The notes beneath the pieces are model-generated. The model searched no databases. It saw only the letters and a list, made by a program, of their open reading frames with translations, and was not told the origin of the DNA. A stretch of DNA of 64,000 nucleotides from Neodontobutis hainanensis (taxonomy: Eukaryota > Chordata > Actinopteri > Gobiiformes > Odontobutidae): the NCBI GenBank assembly GCA_024349245.1, contig JALDNG010000008.1, positions 349,501 through 413,500 on the forward strand. Direction: 5' to 3'. The stretch's first letter is position 1. Every line of letters starts with the position of its first letter. The position numbers and the translations under genes are program-made. Positions 1 to 12,400 of the stretch are shown piece after piece.

Positions 1-2626
1 ACTAAAGAACAGTAGCGCACACTCAAAATGACATGTTTGCCATAACAGTGCCAGACACCAGCAATTTTCCCACAAACTAAAGGTTTTCAGCACATTATCT
101 TCGTGAACAATGCCCTGATCTATATCCACTGTCAGTGATAGGGTCCGTTTTAAGCTTAAGAGTTAAGTCTAAATATTAATAGTGAAACAAACCAACGTTT
201 AATTTATTCTCATGCTGCAAAAAATTAGGAATTACCGATAAAGAAACGACGCATGGCACTTGAACAGGTGCAGCCGCACAGGTGCGCGCTCCTGCCAGTT
301 CAGCCCCGAAAACAAGAATGTGTCCCTTGCAGGCAAATGGACAAATGTGGTCAATACATGAAACATAAGATACAATATAATCGATCTATTTTACAAGGAT
401 ATACAATACAATTGAGGATTTATTTTCAAAGGCTGGAGGAATTTCGACGGCCTCCCCATAGCAGCAGCTGTTAGTATAGAAAGCACTTTTCCAGGTAAAG
501 AATGGTACCTGGTACTTCAGCCTTTACCAAGTAGATCGAACAAATTTTAACACACATATTCGAAGGCGTGGACAAACTGCATAAGTACCGACATATGGTA
601 TGGGATTGTCTTACCGGTTTGCTCGGTCCAGTCGTGAAAACAAGCTAATGCGCTAACAGCAGGGCATCCCAGATCCTACGCGACTGGAAGAAGACTGCTG
701 TGTCTTTTGTGACTCCAAAGAAAACACTGGCGGTGTCAAACGACACAGGACACTTCTGTGCGAATACCCTTTTAAATGTTGTTAAGTTTGTCTCTAGAAA
801 GAATTGTCTTCGGACTCTTCGTGAATAATCCTCTATCCTGTGTTGGACGTAGCCAAGAGGAACGCTTTGCGGAAATGACGACACAGGAATTCATTTTGGA
901 TACGCGCTACTAAGATCGTCAATGGATGACAATGCTCTACTCAATAGATTTTGAATTACTTTACTGACCTTCTCCTATTTCTAATAATGTTTTAATACTT
1001 AACTAGATTTTGGGATGGTCTGTATCAACAAAGGTCAAGGATGTTTTTTTTTTTAGGTTTGCATTCAAAGCATTTTATGGCCACCGCAAAGTTGCACAGT
1101 GAGAGGTCTTTCATAGTCTCTTTCTCGGGTGTGACCCATCTTTGGAAAGAGTGTGTTTAGAACTCTATGGTTTAATGACCCTATACAGTACATTCACTGA
1201 GCATGACCAGACTAATGATACTAAATATATAACCCGGAAAGCTTTTTATTGTTTTTCTGTGGGACTTGTTTCTCAAAACATGCTGAAAATAATAGATATG
1301 ATAGTGCATGTAAGTCACAATTAGTATTTTAAGTGAGTATCCTGTTTCCTTTATATTGGAATATCAAATTTTTTAACTAAGGTATGTAACTTGTATGTTA
1401 CAGTATTTGATCTGCGTGGAATAAATAAAGGTTACAGTAAGCTTTGTAATAGAGTAATAGAGCAGTGACTTATGCATAGTGAGTCTACTGCCTCCTTGTG
1501 GTGTACGATTTCATGTTTCAAAACAACACAGATGTAGGCCAATTTGTTTTACGTGTCTTTATTTTTTGGTTGATAAAGCTAATTTTGACTGACATAGCTA
1601 TAATAAAAAATAAGGAAAAGTCTAAGTACTTAACTGTGACTGTTTAGTGAAAAAGTTACATTGCCTCAACTCATTTACCACGCAATCAAATCTTACTTCT
1701 GCCATAGAAAAGGGCCCTAATGGTTGCATGTCTACCTGCAATAAATTAACTGCATTTAACACCAGAACAAGTGTTGAATTAAAGACTGTTAAACTAAATA
1801 TGCTTATACAGGACTAATAATGCACTGAAACACTTAAAGAAAATGCCCTTAAATGTCCTGTTATGGTAGACTGCATTGAACAGCAATTTGGGGGGAGTTC
1901 TTTTGAGACATTTCAAGTCTAGTGTTAGTCATTGACTATACAACATGTGAGTTTGTAGTATATAGACAAGTTGCTGGAAGTTGCATGAAAAATGACTGCT
2001 TACTCAGTGATTGTTGTGCAGACCTGACTCAGATTAAAACATCACTCAAGCAGCAGTGTTGAATACTTCTAAGAATCTACATCTCCAATTTCCACAATCA
2101 TAAAAATGCATGCATAAAATGACTTTTTAGATGTGGATAATTTATTGTTAATGATACATGTAACTTTTTAATGTGACACATTAAAACAATCTATGTAATA
2201 CTTGTCATTAAATGATGGCACCAAATTGCAAAATTACACACAACTTAAAGTGAGTTTACATTTTAAAGCCACTGTTAATCATCTGCTGACAGAGGCTTTG
2301 TAGCTTCCTGTGTGAAGTTAATGATGGTGCCAACCACCAACTCTCCCAGTTTTGAATAACATTTATGTATAGTTTCCCTTGAGAGAGAAGGCCCTTTGCA
2401 ACATGGATTGCTGTTGTTCATTGGGATTAATCAGAACCACTACTAATACACAGTTTGTTTTCTTGACTAACATCCCACCCTCCTTGCAAACAATGAGTGT
2501 TTAATTGCCCAGTGGCAGTTTAAAGCTTCAGCTGTGCCTATCAAAGCTTGTGTTTTAGTCAAGAATTAAGCAGAATGTATTTGATTTTAAGTCATATCAA
2601 CCTTTTAAATTGTTTAGATTGACTAT

Positions 2627-2670
2627 AGCTATAGTTATCAAGGAACAAAGCTATAGTTATCAAGGATCAA
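2627..2670. repeat. 22-bp tandem duplication
   Basis: Two adjacent 22-base copies beginning AGCTATAGTTATCAAGGA, differing at one base (AACAA versus ATCAA). No array extends beyond the two copies. Confidence 0.85.
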
Positions 2671-4333
2671 AATTTTGCACAATGCCATCCTCATCTCTTC
2701 TCCTTCAGGAGCAGCACAAACACTGGATTATGCCCTGAAGGGCACGGGGCCCTCTGAAGCAGTGATAGAGCTATTCAGCAGTTAACATAGGTAACTATTA
2801 CAGGCCATTGCCATTAGAGGTTTTTCTTTTGCCCTGCAGGGGGTCGTACTGCTGTTTTTGGAAAGCCTCTGTGTTGTTGAGCTGTGGTATTAGGGCTTCC
2901 AGTGCTCTACATTGTAAAAGCTTATTTTGTTTCCTTTGATAAGTAACTATTAATGATACAGGGATATTACATGAAGGCATTGTCCGTATGTAAGGGTTTT
3001 TACATTATCTATTTCAAATATCCCAAAATATTGAGTGTGTGTTTAGAAACAGCATTGTTGATGGTTTGCTGTAGATGCCAGTTCAGTTACACATTGTTAT
3101 ATATGTAATATATGTATCACTTTGTATCACTAGATGATGTTGTCACATTAGTGACTCTGACAGTAAACACGAACAAAGCCTTCCAAATATCATTTACCAT
3201 TTTGTTCTGTGCCGTTTTCTGATATAAACAGAGTTAAAAGAGCTACGCAATCTATAGGAGCTACTTTCTTATCAGGAGTCAACATATATTAAATTATGAT
3301 AATTCATGTAAAGCAACAACATGTGACCAGAAAATCTGTAGGAAACTCCCGTTTAATAGTCAGTATGAAAAAAAGTGTTGTGATGTTGGAAGCTTTCAAT
3401 ATTACTCTTTGTGCCAGAAATTTTATTAATGTTTCCTGGGTTTATTTTATTTTTAAATCAGCTACCTGTCGTTGGCAGGACATAACACAGCTTGTCAGCA
3501 ATGCACACTAGAATAATAAGACACACGCATGCACACATGTGTTTGAATAAGAGGGCTGCTATCATCAGAAGCACGTTTTTCTTAGTTGCCAAGATTGGTG
3601 TTTTACAGCCGTGTTTTTTCCTGAATCTGCAGGTTTATGGTAGGCTCTGGGTCACGCACTACATCTAAATATTGGCAACGTAAAAACAGGGCTCGCACGA
3701 TTCCCCCATCACACCAGTCCAGCCGCACACAGGAGCGAGACGCCTGCCCACACACACTAAGATGGGCACTAGCCACATCAAAGCTAAAACACTACTCCCA
3801 CCAGGAAGCTGTCCACATGGCCTCACCATGAAAGGAGACAGTATATGCATATGAAATGAATATAAATATGAGCCATCTTTTAAACATTCCCACCAGCTGT
3901 TGTTAATCTGTGGTTAATGAGAGCTAAGATGTTTCTATTGTGTTTGTTTTTACTGAGGTGACATTTCAAAGAACAGTTAATGAAATCTTTATTTAAAGCA
4001 CTCTCAAATCACTGTTAGTCTGGAACTAAGCATTTTATCACCTACAGTTTAAATGAGCTTATATTAGCTTATATTAGGCTATGTGACAATTATTAAAGAG
4101 ATCACCCAAGCCACTAAAACTATAAAGCAGAAGCAAAATGAGCAATGTGCAGACTTTAACATGCAGCATTGTTAAAATACTTTTTATGTCAAGTTTAGTC
4201 TGAAATTACTGAGCTTAATGCTTCCCTATGAGCTTTTTTTTTTTTTACCTTTTATATAAACCCTGATCTTCAAAGCCCCTAACTCTACCACTTTAGGAGA
4301 CTACTGGACCACAGTGGACATAGATCAGCAGAG

Positions 4334-4352
4334 CCAGGTGGCCACCTGGTGG
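4334..4352. promoter_or_regulatory. palindromic E-box pair with CTCF-like core
   Basis: A perfect 16-bp palindrome CCAGGTGGCCACCTGG holding two CAGGTG/CACCTG E-boxes (the ZEB/Snail type). On the minus strand, CCACCAGGTGGC fits the CTCF core CCASYAGRKGGC. Binding is inferred from motif only. Confidence 0.35.
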
Positions 4353-6113
4353 GGCTGTGGGAGAAGGAAATGGACAGAAACAGACTTCCACATACAGCAG
4401 AGCTACACTACCTGTTCACTGGGTTTATGAGACAGGACAACCTTCTTCACTGACTTTTATATTTGTCAGCCAGTTAAACGTACCACAATTTTATTGAAAT
4501 GCCATTCATGACCACTATCTAAGAGAAGAGTGCACTGAAATGGAAATCTGACATAGTTCTTATACCAAACAATTACTGTATGCATTTCATGTAGCTTTGC
4601 CAACGTTAATATGGCAGTTGGTGTGAAAAATAATAATAAAAAGAAAAGTCAAAGAAAAACACATTAGAAAAAATGAATGAAGGGTGTATGGGCTGTCGAA
4701 GCTAAAGGCTGTCCAGTAACCATGGATACCGTCGATGCCCAGTTAGAACACTGACAAATACAGGTATTTTCTAAATGTCCATTTGTAGATTATTGCTCAA
4801 TGCTAAATGATTTTGAGACAATTAAAGTGCTGATCACAATAATGCTTTTTAGTATAGCTACTCAACTATTGTTTGGTTATTTTTTGAGCCAGAACTGCAC
4901 CCTACTGGTGCACCCTAGGGACTACCCGACTTTTAATGGAATTATTTGGCAAAGACAGTGCATGGCAACTTAATCCAAGCAAATGGCTTTAAAAGCAGTC
5001 TAAATATATGCTTCTTCAGACTGTGGTCACATTTATTTTTCAAAGCCAAACATGCTTTAAGTAACTCATATGGCAAAAATGTTTCTGTTTACAGATTAAC
5101 GGTACCATCTCATGTTCACTTTTTGATTTCTGTCGCTGGATAACGTCCAAATCATGACAAACTGACCTCTGACAGGCTCATTGTAAGTGTGCAGCTACAT
5201 AGGGATCATAAATAATGGCTCAGGGTCCCACTTTACCTCAGATAGACAGAATGAAGGCTATTTTATGTGCTGCTTAGTCTTTGTGGATTTATACATTTTA
5301 GGAAAGACATAGTACAGCTGTATGAATACATAAAAAACTCCTCATTTTCCACAACCTCCTCATCACTCTCTCGACACGGTGCCTCCATTTATTACAGTAA
5401 TGCATTAGTGCAGTAGGTCAACAGCGTGGACATGGAGGTGCAGAAAGATCCTCTCCAGTCTCAAGAGAGTTCCAGGTCCATTTGGTTGTTGTGTTTTAGG
5501 TCAAAACTGTCAGCCCTAGAACCAGACTCTTGATGTAGGGCCATACAGCAGACACAGCGCTGCTACTAGAGACAGTATTAAAGATTTAGAGGCCGATTGT
5601 GTTGTGCTTTTACTGTCTTTTAACATCCATTTTTTATATGCTTCTATCTTTTCTGACAAGATATTATGCATTCTGATTTTTTTCATTTTATTTAAATAAG
5701 CTCCTCATAACATACCTTAATGATTCTTCTTGTAAAATGTATCATACCAGTTATGTCCAGACTTTAAGGAGGATACATTTTAAAATGTGTTTTTAACCAT
5801 CGTGTAGCACTGACTGACAAACAAAATTAAATAAATCCTTCAGGTTTATGAGTCTTTGTTGGATGATTTACTTCAGATGGGACAGAAAAGTGAACTCAAG
5901 ACTCCATCTAGTGGTTCAAAATCATGTAACAGGTTTCTCTGGACAGGACTTTTAGAGTGTGCTATTTCTAGGTTGGTTTATTTATTTTAGGTTTATTAAA
6001 AAAAAATAATGAAATGGTATTATTTGTGGCATACATTTAGTTGCAATTCAAAGAAAGTACAATCAATTATAATTTTTTGACTATCACAAACAATGATCGC
6101 ATTAATATACAAG

Positions 6114-6141
6114 CCACTTCCACAGGATCTTATGGAAGTGG
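6114..6141. repeat. short inverted repeat
   Basis: Nine-base perfect arms CCACTTCCA and TGGAAGTGG separated by ten bases. Too short to claim a function; it could arise by chance in a window this long. Confidence 0.6.
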
Positions 6142-9116
6142 TGTAAATCCTTCTTCAAATAATAGGAAATTCCTTTTTGCTATTTACTTTAATAATGGTA
6201 TTTTTCCATCTGTGTGCTGAGCCAGATCTGTTGGAGTTTGCACAATTCGTCACAGGGGCAAAACAGGTCTATCCCTCATGCCCCCCCCCAACACACACCA
6301 GAGAACAGATAGATGGTTCCGCCTTTTGGAGGCCATTAAGAGAGTGAGCAAACACCCGCTCGAAACCCTTTAAAATGACATGACCATCTCTCCCCAGCAA
6401 AAATAGTCTCCTCTGGTATTTAGTTTTTTTTTCTGCTTATTCCTTTAACCAAATTTCACTTGTGATGTTTTGTGGGATAATACATTAAGTAAAAAAAAAA
6501 CAGTGGTTGGCCTATGCCCTCAAGCTGCTGCAAATGTACAGCACTAATGTGTGCTTGCAGTGTATATTGTTTTGTAAGCACAATAACACAACATAATACC
6601 ACAAAAAGACTGGTGACACTGCTTGTGTATCCCCAACCCAAATTGTTTTTTACTGAGATGAGGAACAGCAGGACATGAAAGAAACGAAAGCTCATCTGGA
6701 GTAGAATTCCTCTCGAGGGTTAATTTATAGAGAGCTTATGTGGATTTAGGAATGCAGGGGAGGTCAGCCACCCAAAAAAACCCTTCCTCTAGCGGATAAC
6801 AACTCAATAGATTGACCTTACCTCTCAAATCTATTGCAATAGTGAAAAAAACAACGCATAACTAGACTGCATTCCCAAAAATGTGTGCCACTAGGACACA
6901 TATGAGACAGAGGAAAATTTGGCAGAAAACTTAATCTCAACATCACTTTTACACTTTAAATGTTGTCTCACCTGCTTTTTCTTCCACTTACAGGGATTTG
7001 ACACTTTCTCAACTTTCCTTCCTCTCATTCTTGTGTTGCCTCCAAAGCCTTACCATGTTTTGAGTGTGAATAAAGAATCCAGAGAAAACGGATGAAAAAT
7101 TTGTGTGCTGTTAGAGCTTCACACACACATTACAGTTGTGTCTGACAAGTTTGGCTTAAGAGTATTTCTTGTTACACTGTAAAATGCAGAAACACATTGC
7201 AGTTTTATTTATTGCTGGCTCCACGGTCCACTGTTGCGTATCTGGTTGTAACATAAGTACAGCATGTCCTAAGTCATGCCATATTTTATAGTATGTCTAT
7301 TTTATGTGTCTTACATAATGAAAGAATTTCCAGTAGCATCTTTTTCTTTCTCCTACCTTTGGCTCAATAATACAAAATTAAATCATATACTCTGAGCTTT
7401 GTCAAAAGCCAGTGTCAAACCTATAACAAATGAGAGCCAGCTAACTCTTAACAACACCCTTCAAAGGCCTGTAATCCAGAATTGGTGGAAAATAGAATCT
7501 CACACAGAGCATTGCAGGTCAGGAGAATTGTCTCCTTATAAGGTCGTGCCTGTATCTTTCTATTATTTTACTTCTGTCAGATGGATAAAATGTTAGAGTG
7601 TTTTCACAGTTAGGAAAAAGCATTGGGAGCAAATAAAAATCCCTGTCACATGTCGAAAGAAAGTAACACATCATACAAACACAAGTTGCATTTTAGTTTA
7701 TATCCAATGTGGGTTTAGTGAGTGGCCTTGGAAGTTTAATTCACAAACAGATTTGAGAAAGGTAAAATGCTATTGTGTTTTATGTTTTTGTACTTGTGAC
7801 TTGACCTTTTCTTGAAAAGCACATGATTTTTATGAGAAAACTTACTTAACATACTTTCAAAGACTAAGCAGCTTTACATGCATTTTCTTAGAGCTCAGAC
7901 TTCACAGACTCTTTTACTGGCATCCCTTCAAACTCTATCTGACAGGATGTTCATCGGCTCAAACCCCAAAGATTACACCAACTTTCTGTAAGCCCAAAGT
8001 GATCCCCACATTTTTTGTACAAATCCTGATCAAAACTGCTCCAACTCAATTCCGGGCAAGTGCAGCTTTACCCCAACTATCACTGTGGTTAATGGTGTAA
8101 GGGGTTCATCCTATCAAATTGCATGATGTTACAGAGTCATATCAGTCACAGCTAAGTCATATATCCATTTCTGTGTTTCGGGTCCCCAGCAGCTATAATG
8201 TTTAAGAGCATATACAGGCTGCTCAGACAAAGGGTTTGTAAGCTATCCAACTGTTGAAGCTTAAGAAACAGTGAAATAGCTCTGGCTTTTTGAAGCTCAG
8301 TCAGGTTTAATCTGTCAGCACTGAGCTACTGCAGCAAAGAGTATTTTTTTATATCCTGATTTATAACCAGAATGTGCAAAGTAAACTTTATTGTACCATG
8401 TCCAATTCCATTTTAAGTATCTCATATCTCCCACAAGCTTTTTTTCAGAAGGGGGTCAAAGGGTGAATGCAGGTATCAGCCAATAAATACAAGACACTGT
8501 AAACATATTCTGAACACACAGCTGCTTAAAATTTATATCTGAAAAAGACACTATCGCTGTTAATTAGTAAGGATTAGTACTTCATTAGTAAACGTTGACT
8601 AATTTGGTTACTGCACCTAGATGTTATTATCATATTTGAATAACATCAAAGTTCATAAGCTGTGAACTGCTGGCTGTTACAAAGTTAGCCATAGCTAACA
8701 GTCAGTAGAGTGTGACCCAACCTCACAAAGCACACTAGAATCAGCTCAGAACACACACAATTTTCTTAAAATCATGCTTTGAAACAAGCTTTAAAAATCA
8801 GTTTAAATGTGAATGACAAGTTAAGCAGACTGCTCACTGTTCACTGACAATAGTTCTGTTTTCTTGCTTGTTTTTCTGTGTTGTTCATGATTTTTTTAGA
8901 ACGAAAATACAATCAAATTACATAGGCAGTATGCGGCAGCTATATGAGGGGCGCCTCCACTGACCAATGAAAGGTGAACTGCTGGCAATGTGTGCCCCGT
9001 CCTCAGTTGTACCTTCACTTGCTGCATGTCCCATGTGAAGCCTCCATTAAATCAAGATAATGGCTTGCAATTTGGCAACTCAGGCACTGGGCTGATAATG
9101 TAGTGTACAGTCGAAC

Positions 9117-9440
9117 GGAATCATTACACTTTTCAAGGCACTCAAAGTACTTTACAGAGTCCATTATTCATTCACTCCACAGTCACACACTGCTGGTGGC
9201 ACTTCTGTAGCAACAACTGCCCTGGGGCAGACTGACGTGAGCAAGAGACGTGGCAGCCATATTGCACCTATGGTCTCTCCCTCCACCACCAAACATTCTC
9301 ACACATTCATACACCAGAGCCACAGACACTGGAAGAAAGGTGGGTGAAGTGTCTTGCCCAAGGACACAACTGTGGAGAGTGGGGATTGAACTGCCAGCCT
9401 TCCGGTTATAAGAGAAGCACCGTAACGTGTGCAAATTACC
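9117..9440. repeat. teleost interspersed repeat (family not assigned)
   Basis: About 320 bases with phrases I recognise from a dispersed repeat abundant in fish genomes: CACTCAAAGTACTTTACAGA near the start, CATTATTCATTCACTCCACA, CTGCCCTGGGGCAGACTGAC, GTGTCTTGCCCAAGGACACA and GGGGATTGAACTGCCAGCCT near the end. It is diverged from the copies I remember. It has no coding potential; two short ORFs across it are incidental. Recognition is from memory, and the family (non-LTR or DNA element) is not resolved. Confidence 0.65.
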
Positions 9441-12400
9441 CAGGTTTGAATCTCAGCTTTGGTCTCTGTTCTTATTAGTCATCAGCATAGAATAACTGAA
9501 TATTTTTAACTGTTTCATAAACAAAAATAGCATAAAGTGATTTTAACAATGCAAAGAGTGCCACCCATTGTCTCGCCTAGGGCTCCACATTGGCCAGGGC
9601 CTGTACTGATTAAAATTATTAATAACAGAATACACAATTTGTCGCACATATGCTAATCTTGTGCTATTTAAGAGTCAGTCTATTCCACTCAGTTTAAGTT
9701 TTAAATTGATCATTTCCGCCACAATAAAGTTGTATTTTTAAATGAAAACACATGTGAGTGACCACTGTTTCCATTCTTAGTTTCTTTTGTACAAACAGGT
9801 TTATCTGAGGCCTGTTAGAGATTCCACACAATATACATGCACACGTGCCCTGGGGGTCTTCTTTTGAAAGTAGCTACAGCAGTAGACACAGATTTGACCA
9901 GCTTACATTTGCTTTGACTTATGTATACACACTCACACGCAGTGCACACCAGGAACATACTCCACATATTTTAGCAGTATCGAGATTTATTACCCTTTCA
10001 TTTACATTTCTTGTCTGTTTTGTTATTGTAGACCTGCACACAATTTGTTAAAAGAACTAAACTACAAACTAAAACTAGACATATTGAGCCTGGATATAGC
10101 ATAATAACTACTGTTGTAATATGTGCTCTCGTTTTGTGTATTAAATGGCAGTGTAAGATTTTCATTAAAGTTGGGTTAAAAGTGAGAAAGGACAAAGAAC
10201 TGATAGAAAATCGCAGCTGTGTGAAACATCTTAAGGAATGTGGCGTACACATAAAAAAATGGCACATACGGGGGCAGTATTTCTCCGGTTTAGTCATGCT
10301 GTATTGTGCGCTTTGAGGTGTGAGGCCTTTTTTTTTCTTCTTCTAAGCACATTTTTACATAAATTAGATCTAAAGGGTGTCGCGTTACCGGCTCCGTTTG
10401 TTTTTTTTTTGCCCCCTTTCTCATAGTCTATCTACCCTGTCTTAAGCACTATGTATTTTGACCTTTGTGCCCACAGCAGATTGATCCTGTTCCCTGTTCC
10501 CTGGGGATTGAACATAGAGCAGACTGAAATAACAACAACTTAAAGGACAAGTGAGTGACTCTTTTAATAAAATAATGGTTATATAGCTCTTGTATAAAGT
10601 GTTTCAGTCATAACGTAAATTTGACCTAATTTGACACAATACGATTTTAGTGATCAGTTTTAAAGCTCGTTAAAGCCTCACACTAAGCTATATTACTGAA
10701 TTTTTAACACTATACGAGCCACCACGCCGCCGGTGTCCCTTGTTATCTGTTCCAGAGTCGAGGCTGAAGACCAGGGGCAACAGGGCTTATTCAGTCAGAG
10801 CCCCTCGACTTTATTAATCTTTCAAAGTTTTTAAAAGGTACTATACAAACACAGAGTATTATTGATATAAATCTCTCAGTCCATATGGTCTACATTGAAT
10901 ATAATATGGAGTTGATGTTATGAACCTGTTTTTGCACTATATTTCTGTGAGTTGTTGGCAAAAGCAACACACTCAAGGGGCATTTGGGTCACAGATTGAT
11001 TGATTGAGTAAAAGGGAGGAAAGGTATAAAAGGGATATCCACTATGTGACAATCACTTTTTGTTTTATGTTTGTTTTTGAGCAGAAATCTTTTGTGTTAA
11101 ACTGTTAAGTTTGTGGTCAGTGTTTGATTTTATTGGTTTAGTATTGAGTACTGCTTCAGCTGACACGGCAAAGGCAAACAACATAAGGTTCTCCTTCAAA
11201 GACATGACAGTACAGTCAGACCATCTCATAATTAAAGTTTGGCCATAAAAAATATTTGACTTGTGTTTACAAGACTGTATATGTCTGATCGTACGCTATA
11301 GCCTTCTGAGTACCCCATGGAGAAATCATCCCATCCTTCACAAGCGGCTAACACTCAAATGAGTAAATCAATAAACGAATACATTGCCCTCTTCACCACA
11401 ACAGTGAGGTAAAAGGGCACGAGTGGGGGAGCTTTTTCTGGAGAGGCAGGGCTTCTTTTTAAATTGAAATCAGTAAGAAGAGACGCAGTGATTCAAGAAA
11501 GGGGTGGGCAATGAATAGACACCACAGACAAAAAGACACGTACTTCATGCCTTATTCATGCACTATGTGGTTGGTTGGAGTCCCACGGGATGAATTAGAC
11601 GGATGGGAGGCCGTATGCTTTGACGTTGCAAAATCTTCAGAGCTGTAAGGACACATGTGACCTCGCTGGGGAGCCAACAATCAGCTTGTCTACCCTCTAT
11701 TGACCTCTAATACGAAGGCGAGACAGGCAGACTGCACATCAGTAAACACAATTTCCCACTTATAAACAGCTCGAGAATGACTCTTTGGGAAAAGTGGTCA
11801 GCTACAGACTCTCCTTTTTTCATTATTTATACAATTTAAACATGTAGAATCTCATTTGAAGCAAGATTTTTTTAAATTACAAAAGTACATACAGCTGAGT
11901 TTTGTTTGTGGACTATATAGGCCTCCAGCTGTAGTGCCTATAGGAGTTGTCCTAGTTATTGTATTAGCTGCAGGGTGTGACAGTCCAAACCATACCAAAC
12001 CGGGTGAGGCAGTGTGCTGAAATGACATTAGCAGATGGATATAATTCACTGTGTAGGAGCTTTAAACATGGAGCTGTTGGTCTCCATCCAGCAGCACTGG
12101 AGCTGGGCTTTTATCCCAGTGAGAATTTAACTGGACTCCAAGTTTAGGTGTTGACTCATTATTCATTTAAGTCTGGCTCTATGAATGTACACAGGACTTA
12201 AAGGGTCTGTTAGTTGGATCAATGCTGAGATTTAACTTTAGAAAAAGGTTTGTTGATCTGTCTGTCAGCAGGCTCTTGTAAAAGCAAGTGGACATGTTTA
12301 TATGGAACTGGAGGGTATGTTTAGCCTTGTATTTGGACTAAAATGAGTCAAAAAATGGAAATGAAATGTGATATAGAGCATGACAGTCCCAGGTGTGGAG

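Larger units (their letters stand above)
1..9116. other. intergenic, no gene recognised
   Basis: AT-rich sequence with no ORF above 79 codons and no recognised protein, RNA or mobile element. It holds only the 22-bp tandem duplication, the E-box palindrome and the short inverted repeat listed separately, plus short A or T runs. Confidence 0.6.

Noticed and set aside
6118..6141. Small hairpin as a microRNA precursor
   Set aside because: The stem is only nine pairs, far short of a microRNA precursor.
9441..9475. B-box-like GGTTTGAATCTC as a tRNA gene
   Set aside because: No matching A-box or cloverleaf arms were found; more likely part of a retroposon.
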